A stretch of 64,000 bases of DNA from Escherichia boydii (GTDB lineage Bacteria > Pseudomonadota > Gammaproteobacteria > Enterobacterales > Enterobacteriaceae). Numbering within the stretch: the first letter of the stretch is position 1; each line of letters begins with the position of its first letter. The notes beneath the pieces are model-generated. The model searched no databases. It worked only from the letters and a program-made list of their open reading frames with translations, and was not told the DNA's origin. The stretch is from NCBI GenBank assembly GCA_041890495.1, contig CP169086.1, forward strand, positions 2,666,001 through 2,730,000, written 5' to 3'. Position numbers and translations under genes: made by a program. Below, in pieces: positions 1 through 7,607 of this stretch.

Positions 1-161
1 ATCAGGTACGCCAGCAGCGTGCCCGCCGCCCCGGTCGTTGAAATAATGTATCCGGTATTGAAGAATAACCCTGTACCAATCACGCCACCCAGCGAGAGCA
101 TTATCAGGTGGCGTGTTTTCATGGTGCGCTTAAGCTGCCCATTTTCTTGTTGTGTTTGCAT
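1..161 (-). CDS. mmuP: S-methylmethionine permease, N-terminal part only
   Basis: Inner-membrane amino-acid permease of the APC superfamily that takes up S-methylmethionine for the MmuM methionine salvage reaction. Only about the first 53 codons are present because the window edge cuts the gene. The visible N-terminus has the family's basic start (LKRTMKTRH) followed by the first membrane helix with the APC motif LGGVIGTGLFFNTGY, and agrees with E. coli MmuP except for a few residues at the extreme N-terminus. The start is the ATG complementary to 159-161, with a purine-rich stretch (GAAGG) just upstream. MetJ-type boxes lie about 10 bases upstream, which fits a methionine-repressed gene. Confidence 0.85.
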   Translation of the reverse strand, partial: MQTQQENGQLKRTMKTRHLIMLSLGGVIGTGLFFNTGYIISTTGAAGTLLAYL

Positions 162-171
162 ATTACCTTCT

Positions 172-195
172 ATACGTATGGACATCTAAACATCC
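172..195. promoter_or_regulatory. Tandem MetJ operator boxes upstream of mmuP
   Basis: Three adjacent 8-mers (atacgtat, ggacatct, aaacatcc) lie in register and match the MET box AGACGTCT at 6, 6 and 5 of 8 positions. MetJ with S-adenosylmethionine binds two or more consecutive boxes. The array sits directly before the divergently placed mmuP start, so repression of mmuP when methionine is plentiful is the expected role. This rests on pattern matching only. Confidence 0.65.
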
Positions 196-524
196 AAAGA
201 AGGTGTGTTATACCGCGATTGTTAATAAAAAGCTAGATGACCAGACGCAAACGGGCGCGCCGCGCGCTGAGTCTGGGGTGGGTCGTGAGGATCACATAGA
301 GAATCGGACGCCAGGCCATAAGCACCTCCGCAAGCAGATACTTACAGCATGGTGCGGGAAATGGCGATCTTCGGTCAGTCGAAAGTGGTATCCGTGAAGA
401 GCTGAATCATACCACGACATAGCCCCACAGGCCGGGTCAGGCTCGCCGCCAACTGGCGCAAGGTTGGTAAATCCTCAAATCGGTTCTATAGTCGACACAG
501 TTTATTAGTAACCAGGACTGACTG
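196..524. other. Intergenic region between mmuP and the AI-2E permease gene
   Basis: About 330 bases without a convincing gene. One 81-codon plus-strand reading frame (152-397) crosses it but starts inside the mmuP 5' end, is rich in Arg, Lys and Trp, and has no recognisable domain or ribosome site. The last 40 bases are more AT-rich and probably hold the promoter for the gene at 525, which is preceded by an AGGA ribosome site. Confidence 0.5.
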
Positions 525-1634
525 ATGCGCTTTAACGGACTGACTAAAGGTTTCTTTATTTTCATTCTCGCCCTTGTGACCTGGGCCTTCTTCGACGTGC
601 TGTCGCCCAACTTCTCCGCGATACTATGGGCCGCTATTCTGACCGTCATCTTCAACCCGGTAAAAAACAAGCTGCGCGCCGCGCTGGGGGATCGCAACGG
701 GCTGGCCTCACTGTTGACCATCGGTATTATCTGCCTGATCGTCTTTATCCCGCTGATGGTGATCCTCTCCTCGCTCGCCATTGAACTGAACGTGGTTTAC
801 ACCAAACTGCAGGAGAACAACACCCAGTTCCCGGAAGTGGTGGCGAGTATCTTCAACCACCTGCCTGACTGGGCCAGCGGCTTCCTGGCGGATCACAACC
901 TGACCAACGCGGCGCAGATCCAGAAAAAACTCTCCGATGTCGCCCTGCAGGGCGGACAGTATCTCGCCGGCAGCGCGTTTCTGATCGGCAAGGGGACGTT
1001 TGGCTTTGCGATTAGCTTCGGCATCATGCTGTATCTGCTGTTCTTCCTGCTGAAAGACGGCCCGTATCTGGTACGCCAGATCCTCGACTCCCTGCCGCTG
1101 TCTGATTTCGCCAAGCAGCATCTGTTCGCCAAATTCGTCGGCGTGTCGCGCGCCACGGTAAAAGGGACGGCGGCAGTGGCCGTGGTTCAGGGCATACTCG
1201 GCGGGATTGCGTTTGCAATTGCGGGTATTGACGGCAGCGTGCTCTGGGGTGCGCTGATGGCGTTCCTCTCTCTGGTGCCCGCCATCGGCTCGGCGATTGT
1301 CTGGGTGCCCGCCGCCATCTTCCTGTTCGCCACCCACCAGATCTGGCAAGGGCTGTTTATTGTCGGCTTCTTCGTGATTATCGTCGGGCTGGTGGACAAT
1401 ATTCTGCGCCCGCTGCTGGTGGGGAAAGACACCAAAATGCCGGACTACCTGATTCTGATCTCCACCCTCGGCGGCATGGAGCTGTACGGCATTAACGGCT
1501 TTGTGATTGGGCCGCTCATTGCCGCGCTGTTTATCGCCTGCTGGAACCTCTTCTCAGGGCGCGATCACGAAGGTAACGCCGAAGAGCTGGACCCCGACTT
1601 CATCGAAGAGGGAAAAAATCCTCCAGATTTGTAA
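525..1634 (+). CDS. AI-2E family transporter (PerM/YdiK-type permease)
   Basis: Polytopic inner-membrane protein of 369 residues with the arrangement of the AI-2E transporter family: two N-terminal helices (about 9-45), a third near 60-90, a soluble loop (about 90-150), then four to five C-terminal helices (about 155-345). The conserved tail motif DNILRPLLVGKDTKMPDYLILIS is present in pieces (DNILRPLLVG, then LGGMELYGINGFVIGPLIAAL). It ends with an acidic tail. Members export autoinducer-2 or exchange sodium for protons; which applies here cannot be told from sequence. It is not the E. coli K-12 YdiK, TqsA or PerM sequence. The ATG follows AGGA at a normal distance, and a strong hairpin terminator follows the stop, so it is probably a single-gene unit. 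Confidence 0.85.
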   Translation: MRFNGLTKGFFIFILALVTWAFFDVLSPNFSAILWAAILTVIFNPVKNKLRAALGDRNGLASLLTIGIICLIVFIPLMVILSSLAIELNVVYTKLQENNTQFPEVVASIFNHLPDWASGFLADHNLTNAAQIQKKLSDVALQGGQYLAGSAFLIGKGTFGFAISFGIMLYLLFFLLKDGPYLVRQILDSLPLSDFAKQHLFAKFVGVSRATVKGTAAVAVVQGILGGIAFAIAGIDGSVLWGALMAFLSLVPAIGSAIVWVPAAIFLFATHQIWQGLFIVGFFVIIVGLVDNILRPLLVGKDTKMPDYLILISTLGGMELYGINGFVIGPLIAALFIACWNLFSGRDHEGNAEELDPDFIEEGKNPPDL

Positions 1635-1657
1635 GGGCGTGACGATATAGACCACAT

Positions 1658-1684
1658 AAGGCGGCGCTGTGCCGCCTTTTTTTT
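1658..1684 (+). terminator. Rho-independent terminator after the AI-2E permease gene
   Basis: Stem GGCGGC/GCCGCC with a five-base loop followed by eight T residues, 24 bases after the stop codon at 1634. Confidence 0.85.
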
Positions 1685-1754
1685 ACGCCTTAAATCAAAC
1701 GTTTTCTATAATTTAAAGAACGCCATCCTACTCATGTCGTAAAAGGATCATCTG

Positions 1755-3539
1755 GTGCGAATCGCGACGATAACAAACTGGGCCTATGGTGCCACGGTCT
1801 GCCTGACCATCGCCTCCGGCATTATCATGCTGTTGGCATCCAATGCTGACACGGCAGAGCGCCAAGCCGTTGAACAGCGACAGCGATTTGATCAGCTCAC
1901 AGAGGATGTTGAGACAGACGCCTGGGCACAGTCCGATTTAGCACGCCTCTATGCCATCAAAAAAGATCCCCAAACGTTAAAAGAATACAATCAGTCAGAG
2001 AATTACCTTAAGAACAATGAAATACGGCTGGAAAAACTGCGGGACAACGGCGCATCGGATGATGAGCTCTCCCTGCTGCGCGAAGGCATAAAAATCATCG
2101 ATGAGCTGCAGGACGAGCAGCAAACCGCCCTCGAAAGCCTGGAACGCGGTGAAGACGCCCAGGCCGTTGCCTTGCTCTATGGTCAGCCCTATGAGCAGGA
2201 GCTGGATCGCGCGCAGAATCAGATCGATCACTTTCGCCAGATACTCGACAAACGCGTCATCGCCGCCGTTCAGGAGGCGACTAAAAAATCGAAAGCGCTG
2301 CGTACCGCCTCTGAGCTGACGGTCGGCCTGACCGCCCTGCTGTTCCTGTTTGTGCTCGGGTTTATATTGAAACGCCGGGTGCTGCGCCCCGTGGTGCGCC
2401 TGAGCGACGTGGTACACCGCCTGGCATCCCAGGATTACGCGGTTGAAACGCCCAACTTCAACCAGATTGATGAGATAGGCGATATGGCTCAGGCCATCAG
2501 CATCTTTCGTGAAAACGGCCTGGCGCGACAGCGTCTGGAAAAAGAGCGCGATGCCGACTGGGCCATCCGCGAGCTGCTGGCGCGCATGACCCAGCGGCTG
2601 CAGGGGTGTGAGAACTTTAACGATGTGATTAATGTGGCAGAACTATTTGCCCCCAATATCGCGCCGGGGATCGCGGGCCGGCTCTACGTCCTTGACCGCG
2701 AACCGTGGCAGATGCGCTGCGTCGCGCAGTGGCTTTCGCCGATTGGTGAAGAGACGACGTTCCACCCGGACGAGTGCTGGGCCGTGCGTCGCGGGCAGAG
2801 CCACCCGCCGGTAAACGGCGAGCCGGATATTGCCTGCTACCATCTTCCGGCATCCCAGGCGGAAAGCGCGCTTTGCGTGCCGCTTATCGCCCAGGGAGAG
2901 GCCATTGGCCTGCTCTCCTTCCAGAACATCACGGCGGACAATGCCCCTTCCCGCGCGTATCTGGAGCTGATGGCCGAGGCGCTCGGGCTGGCGCTGGCCA
3001 ACCAGCGTCTGCGCGACGCGCTGCTGGAAAAAGCGTTGTTTGACCCGCTCACCGGCCTGCGTAACCGTCATCATCTGGAAGATACCCTGCAAACCCAAAC
3101 GGCACAGGCGATACGCACTGGCGTGCCGTTAAGCTGCATGATGATTGATATCGACCACTTCAAGAGCATTAATGACCGTTTCGGCCATGAAGCGGGCGAT
3201 CTGGTGATCAAAAGCGTGGCGTCAATTGTTCAGCGGGCCGCACATGACAACGGACTGGCATTCCGCTACGGGGGCGAGGAGTTTCTGGTGCTGCTTTCCG
3301 GTGCCGATGAAGCAGAAGCGTACGCCTGCGCGCAGAAGATTTACACCGGCGTGCATGAGCTGTCGCTTCGCTACGGGCTGACCGAGATTGGGCCGGTGGA
3401 CGTGTCGATTGGCATTGCCAGCTATCCGCAACATGCCCAGACCGACAACCTGCTGCGCGCTGCGGATGTGGCGCTATACCGGGCAAAAGAGCTGGGCCGC
3501 GCGCGGATTGTGAGTTTTGGGATGCTGGAGGCGGGTTAG
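1755..3539 (+). CDS. Membrane-bound diguanylate cyclase with HAMP, GAF and GGDEF domains
   Basis: Predicted cyclic-di-GMP synthase of 594 residues. One N-terminal membrane helix (about 10-30), a largely helical periplasmic sensor region (about 35-185), a second helix (about 187-205), a HAMP linker (about 206-258), a GAF-like domain (about 275-415) and a C-terminal GGDEF domain (about 425-585). The active-site motif reads GGEEF, preceded by DIDHFKSINDRFGHEAGD, so catalysis should be intact. The inhibitory RxxD site normally placed five residues before GGEEF is absent (HDNG there), so product inhibition is probably lost. The start is GTG after AAAGGA. It stands alone between a terminator and the convergent araC-type gene; the periplasmic ligand is unknown. 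Confidence 0.9.
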   Translation: MRIATITNWAYGATVCLTIASGIIMLLASNADTAERQAVEQRQRFDQLTEDVETDAWAQSDLARLYAIKKDPQTLKEYNQSENYLKNNEIRLEKLRDNGASDDELSLLREGIKIIDELQDEQQTALESLERGEDAQAVALLYGQPYEQELDRAQNQIDHFRQILDKRVIAAVQEATKKSKALRTASELTVGLTALLFLFVLGFILKRRVLRPVVRLSDVVHRLASQDYAVETPNFNQIDEIGDMAQAISIFRENGLARQRLEKERDADWAIRELLARMTQRLQGCENFNDVINVAELFAPNIAPGIAGRLYVLDREPWQMRCVAQWLSPIGEETTFHPDECWAVRRGQSHPPVNGEPDIACYHLPASQAESALCVPLIAQGEAIGLLSFQNITADNAPSRAYLELMAEALGLALANQRLRDALLEKALFDPLTGLRNRHHLEDTLQTQTAQAIRTGVPLSCMMIDIDHFKSINDRFGHEAGDLVIKSVASIVQRAAHDNGLAFRYGGEEFLVLLSGADEAEAYACAQKIYTGVHELSLRYGLTEIGPVDVSIGIASYPQHAQTDNLLRAADVALYRAKELGRARIVSFGMLEAG

Positions 3540-3551
3540 CGGATTTTCGCT

Positions 3552-3956
3552 TTAGTCGCGCGTCACCTCTGTAATCAATATCGACAAGCCATTCATGTCA
3601 TGACTTTTTTTAGCCATCTCACGGTATTTGGTTGGGGAGAGTCCATATTGGTTTGAGAACGCTCTGCTGAAGGTGGACGGTTCTTCATAGCCTAGCATTG
3701 TAAATATATCTGAAACAGAGAGCTGCGTATGTCTGAGCATATGCGCGGCTTTTTCAAGTTTCCGGCTGCGGATATAGAGACCTATACTTATGCCACACTC
3801 CTGGCGAAAGTTTCGTTGAATATAAGCCAATGAATAACCGGATTTTCGCGCCACATCCAGAACGGTAATAGGTCTGTATAAATTCGAGTCAATCCAGTGA
3901 GTCAGGGACTTAATTACAGTTTCACGATCTTTTAAGAGAGTAAACTTTATACACAT
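3552..3956 (-). CDS. AraC/XylS-family regulator (MarA/SoxS/RamA type)
   Basis: Small DNA-binding protein made almost only of the two helix-turn-helix motifs of the AraC family: VLDVARKSGYSLAYIQRNF and the second motif leading to GYEEPSTFSRAFSNQYGLSPTKYR. With the ATG chosen here it is 134 residues, close to MarA, and it lacks a ligand-binding arm, as in MarA, SoxS and RamA. Such proteins activate efflux and stress genes, and this one lies beside a TetR-controlled efflux operon, so a role in its control is an inference. An upstream GTG at 4046 would add 30 residues without homology. Ribosome sites are weak at both starts. The region is AT-rich compared with its neighbours, suggesting acquisition. 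Confidence 0.8.
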   Translation of the reverse strand: MCIKFTLLKDRETVIKSLTHWIDSNLYRPITVLDVARKSGYSLAYIQRNFRQECGISIGLYIRSRKLEKAAHMLRHTQLSVSDIFTMLGYEEPSTFSRAFSNQYGLSPTKYREMAKKSHDMNGLSILITEVTRD

Positions 3957-4080
3957 AAGTATCCACGAAATTTTATTTACAAGAAGGCCGCTGGCAACGT
4001 CATCCAATGACAATTGAAAATAATATTTCCAAAAAGAAAAAATCACCCTAATAATAGGGTGAGAGAATGCTTACTGTATT

Positions 4081-4725
4081 TTAGTGAGATGTCTTTGCAA
4101 CATCCTCATTTTGTTCAGGACCATACAACTTCATAAACGCATTCACGGAGGTTTGCGCTTTCATGACAATTTCAGTTTCGTCCGGCTGATCCTTTCGTGC
4201 TTTTAAAAGCAAGGGTTCAAGGATACCGGCCTGGAGAAGAGAGCGAAAATACTCAGCGGCCAGCACTGGGTCATCTTTTCTTAAAATATTTTGATTCATT
4301 AAATCGGTGAAAAGCGCCGATACGTTTGAACGAAGTTTTTGCATTCGTTCATAATACAACTCTCCAATTCCCGACCTTCCGGCTTCGGAAATCATTAATC
4401 TTTGCAAGTCCACAATATCCGGTGAACAAATATAGCGTAAAAAGGCAACGGCAAATTGCTCGATGACCAGCTGTGGTGATTTTCCGAAAAGGCGCACCTG
4501 CCCTGCAGTTTCAATAGTCATGCTCTTAATATACTGTTCTGTTTCAGAAGACATGCATTCTACAAATAGCTCTTCTTTCGAAGAAAAGTGACTGTAAATT
4601 GTCGATTTTGAGCCACCCACAATCGCGTTGATCTCAGAGATAGACGTAGCATCAAATCCTTTTTGTCGAAACAGCCCGGATGCAACCTCCAGAATCTGTT
4701 GCCGTTTAAGCGCTCTTTTATCCAT
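4081..4725 (-). CDS. TetR-family repressor of the adjacent efflux operon
   Basis: Transcriptional regulator of 214 residues. The N-terminal helix-turn-helix (about 10-55) has the TetR signature ATSISEINAIVGGSKSTIYSHF, and the C-terminal part is a helical ligand-binding domain of the AcrR/AefR kind. The ATG at 4725 is chosen because GAGGAAA precedes it at the right distance; the reading frame is open 14 codons further. It is divergent from the outer-membrane factor, membrane-fusion and MFS genes, with a perfect 19-bp palindrome overlapping their promoter, the standard arrangement for a local repressor released by pump substrates. The inducer is not predictable. Confidence 0.9.
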   Translation of the reverse strand: MDKRALKRQQILEVASGLFRQKGFDATSISEINAIVGGSKSTIYSHFSSKEELFVECMSSETEQYIKSMTIETAGQVRLFGKSPQLVIEQFAVAFLRYICSPDIVDLQRLMISEAGRSGIGELYYERMQKLRSNVSALFTDLMNQNILRKDDPVLAAEYFRSLLQAGILEPLLLKARKDQPDETEIVMKAQTSVNAFMKLYGPEQNEDVAKTSH

Positions 4726-4838
4726 ATGTTTCCTCGGTAGTTTAGGTGTTTGGCCGCTCGCCAACACTTTTTGTTATCTGATTTCGGAATCACGTCTGTG
4801 AGTAGGGTTCGTAATCGTACCGACGAGTACATTTTTAT

Positions 4839-4888
4839 TTGACGGCGCTCAGAAGTCAAGATATAAATCGTACCGTACTGTACGGTAC
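4839..4888 (+). promoter_or_regulatory. Sigma-70 promoter and TetR operator of the efflux operon
   Basis: A near-consensus promoter: TTGACG at 4839-4844, a 17-base spacer and TATAAA at 4862-4867. Immediately downstream, at 4870-4888, lies the perfect palindrome GTACCGTAC-T-GTACGGTAC, covering the expected start point. A related partial copy (GTACCGACGAGTAC) is at 4817-4830, just upstream of the -35 box. A repressor on the palindrome would block initiation; the TetR protein encoded at 4081-4725 is the obvious candidate. Confidence 0.75.
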
Positions 4889-4914
4889 TGCATTTGGACT
4901 ACTTGATTAACAGC

Positions 4915-6402
4915 ATGATGAGCGTACTGATGAAAGGTTTTCAGGAGGCACTCCCGAAGTGTCGTATTTCCGGTTTAACCCGTTCCAGGATAGTGATGGG
5001 CTGTGTTGTCTTTTCCGCCATCAGCCTGAGCGGATGCGCCATGATCCCCGATCTCGGCACCCCACCGCCTATGAAGACGGTCACACAACTTAAAAGCGAT
5101 CAAAGTTTCCCACATCAGAACGGCCAGTGGCCGAAAGATGACTGGTGGAAAGAATACGGTGATGAGCAGCTCAACGGACTGATTGATGACGCGCTCAAAA
5201 ATTCCCCCACGCTTAACATCGCCGACGCTCGCGTGAAGCAAGCGCAGGCGATGACGCAAAGCGCGAGCGGATCGCTTTTCCCCGAGGTCACCGCTAACGC
5301 CAGCTTTATGCGGGACAAAATGAGTTACAACTATGTGACGCCTGAGAGCGCAACACCCCAAAACTGGAACAGCTATGGGCGCACCACGCTGGATATGAGC
5401 TGGGAAATTGATTTTTGGGGTAAAAACCGCGCGGCGCTCGCGGCTGCAACGTCAGGTGAAATGGCGGCAGTCGCCGAAAAAGCGCAAACAAGACTGGTGC
5501 TGTCTTCGTCTGTTGTTACCGTTTACGCGGAGCTGGCGCATTTATACACCGTTCGCGAAACGCTTAACGATACCCTGACGATACGAACCAGTACGCTTAC
5601 GTTGTTCCAGCAACGGCATGACGCGGGGCTTGAAGATTTATCCAGCCTTCAACAGGTTGAGACGCGTCAACTCAACGCAAAAGCAAACCTGGTGGCAATA
5701 GATGAAGCGATTGCGATCAAAAAACATGCCCTCGCCGCATTGATCGGTGACGGGCCTGACAGGGCGCTGGCCATAACCGCGCCTAAGGCAACGCTTTTAG
5801 CGCATGAGGACCTTCCTCCCAATATTGCGTTGGATCTGATTGGTCGCCGTCCCGATATTGTCGCGGCACGTTTACGCGCAGAGGCGGCAGCGGAGAAAAT
5901 CAAACAGAAAAAAGCCGGCTTTTACCCGAGCGTTAATCTGGTTGCCTTTGCCGGATTCCAGTCATTGGGTATTAACAACCTTACCCGGAGTGGCTCAGCA
6001 ATTGGCAGCTTTGGCCCGGCAATATCGTTGCCCATATTTAATACGCAACAGCTACAGGGTGATTTGAAATATGCCAGCGGTGAATATGACATTGCGGTGG
6101 ACGTTTATAACGACACGTTAACGAATGCACTTCGTGAAGTGAGCGATGCGCTCACCAGCAGAGCCTCTCTTAAAGACGAGATGCTTTATTCTCAGGCGGC
6201 TGTCGCGTCAGCAGAAAAAGCCTATTCGCTCACCAGACAAAGGTATGAAGGAAAAGTTGCTGATTATCTTGACGTCTTATCCTCGGAAGACGAACTGGTC
6301 GCTGCCCGCAGAAAATTAGCCGACGTTAATTCTCGTGCCTTTACGATTGACATCGCATTAGCGCGCGCATTAGGCGGCGGATATACCTCGAGCAAACAGT
6401 GA
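4915..6402 (+). CDS. Outer-membrane efflux lipoprotein (OprM/NodT type)
   Basis: Outer-membrane factor of a tripartite pump, forming the trimeric channel through the periplasm and outer membrane. A lipobox (SLSGC) gives lipid attachment about 40 residues from the start. Two repeats of the outer-membrane efflux fold follow, with the conserved start of the mature protein (WWKEYGDEQLNGLI) and the motif GRRPDIVAARLRAEAAAEKIK near the middle. Length, near 495 residues, suits the NodT family. The start is uncertain: ATG codons at 4915, 4918 and 4930 and a TTG at 4894 are all in frame and none has a strong ribosome site; a start at 4930 would place the lipobox Cys near residue 36. First gene of the operon with the fusion protein and the MFS pump. 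Confidence 0.88.
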   Translation: MMSVLMKGFQEALPKCRISGLTRSRIVMGCVVFSAISLSGCAMIPDLGTPPPMKTVTQLKSDQSFPHQNGQWPKDDWWKEYGDEQLNGLIDDALKNSPTLNIADARVKQAQAMTQSASGSLFPEVTANASFMRDKMSYNYVTPESATPQNWNSYGRTTLDMSWEIDFWGKNRAALAAATSGEMAAVAEKAQTRLVLSSSVVTVYAELAHLYTVRETLNDTLTIRTSTLTLFQQRHDAGLEDLSSLQQVETRQLNAKANLVAIDEAIAIKKHALAALIGDGPDRALAITAPKATLLAHEDLPPNIALDLIGRRPDIVAARLRAEAAAEKIKQKKAGFYPSVNLVAFAGFQSLGINNLTRSGSAIGSFGPAISLPIFNTQQLQGDLKYASGEYDIAVDVYNDTLTNALREVSDALTSRASLKDEMLYSQAAVASAEKAYSLTRQRYEGKVADYLDVLSSEDELVAARRKLADVNSRAFTIDIALARALGGGYTSSKQ

Positions 6403-6451
6403 TTATTTAACACCAGGTTAATAACTAAATTGTGGAAAGAAAGGAAATAAA

Positions 6452-7594
6452 ATGAGTCATTCTGCAGCGATTGAAAATCAAAATATTGAATCATCCGATA
6501 TCAAAAAGAAAAAGAGAAAACGTTTATTCTCCTGTCTTGCAGTAAGTATTGCGCTTGCTGGTGCAGGCTCTTTTGCCTGGTGGGAATTCGTCGGTTCCCG
6601 GTATGTTGAAACTGATAACGCCTATACCGATGTCGAATCAGCCCAACTCTCTTCTGCCGTTAGCGGTACGGTAAGCGCCATCCTGGTCACGGATTCCCAG
6701 GTGGTAAAAAAAGGCGATGTTCTGATCCAGCTGGATCCCACCGACGCACAGTTAGCCCTTAATCAGGCGGAAGCAGATCTGAATCTGTCCATTCGGCGGG
6801 TAAATGGATATAAGGCCACCGACACAAAACTCGGCGCTGAAGTTGTGGCAAATGAAAAAGAGCAAAAACGTCTGCTGGCCCAGGTTGATGCCGCAAACGC
6901 TGACTTCCAGCGCGCAACGGTTGATCTCAAGCGACGCGAGGCGCTCATGCAGACAGGCGCGATTTCAGGCGACGAACTGACGCGTATTCAAAACGTTTAT
7001 GCTTCCGCTCTGGCAAACCTGAATGCCGCTAAAGCCGCCGTGGCGCAAGCCGATGCAGCAAGACAGGCGGCAGTGGGTGCAAGACAGGCGAATGCCGTGA
7101 TGATTGAGGATGCAAATACCGAGACCAACCCAGAAGTCGCTCTCGCCAGAGCAAAGCGCGATCAGGCCAGACTGGATCTGGAAAGAACCGTGATCCGTTC
7201 GCCAGTCGATGGCGTGGTTGCTCGTCGCCAGGTCGAGCTTGGGCAACGTGTCCAGCCTTCCACGCCGTTATTGTCCGTGGTGCCGGTACAGCAAATTCAC
7301 GTCAATGCCAACTTCAAGGAAGTTCAGCTCCAGCATGTGAAAGTGGGGCAGAAAGTGGAGCTGGTGAGCGATCTGTATGGCGACAACGTTTCATTCCATG
7401 GAACGGTAGAAGGCTTTGATGGCGGCACCGGCGCAGCGTTTTCAGTTATTCCTGCACAGAACGCAACGGGTAACTGGATTAAGGTTGTTCAGCGTTTGCC
7501 CGTGCGCATCAAACTCAATGCTGATGAACTTGCAGCACATCCGCTGCGGGTTGGGCTGTCCATGAAAGCGACAGTTAATTTAAAAAGTGAATAA
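6452..7594 (+). CDS. HlyD/EmrA-family membrane fusion protein
   Basis: Periplasmic adaptor, 380 residues, linking the inner-membrane MFS pump to the outer-membrane factor. A Lys/Arg-rich cytoplasmic start is followed by one membrane helix (about 25-45), then the lipoyl half-motif (VETDNAYTDVESAQLSSAVSG), a long alpha-helical hairpin rich in Ala, Gln and Glu (about 95-220), the second lipoyl half (TVIRSPVDGVVARRQVELGQRV) and a beta-barrel domain. This is the EmrA/FarA layout. GAAAGGAAATAAA precedes the ATG. It overlaps or nearly abuts the MFS gene, indicating coupled translation. Confidence 0.92.
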   Translation: MSHSAAIENQNIESSDIKKKKRKRLFSCLAVSIALAGAGSFAWWEFVGSRYVETDNAYTDVESAQLSSAVSGTVSAILVTDSQVVKKGDVLIQLDPTDAQLALNQAEADLNLSIRRVNGYKATDTKLGAEVVANEKEQKRLLAQVDAANADFQRATVDLKRREALMQTGAISGDELTRIQNVYASALANLNAAKAAVAQADAARQAAVGARQANAVMIEDANTETNPEVALARAKRDQARLDLERTVIRSPVDGVVARRQVELGQRVQPSTPLLSVVPVQQIHVNANFKEVQLQHVKVGQKVELVSDLYGDNVSFHGTVEGFDGGTGAAFSVIPAQNATGNWIKVVQRLPVRIKLNADELAAHPLRVGLSMKATVNLKSE

Positions 7595-7607
7595 CGGAAA
7601 CCAGGCT

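Noticed and set aside
708..1349. A 213-codon minus-strand frame
   Set aside because: Antisense to the AI-2E permease gene, with no domain and extreme composition.
4560..4859. A 99-codon minus-strand frame overlapping the TetR start
   Set aside because: Different frame from the TetR gene, no domain, and it would cover the efflux promoter and part of the control region.
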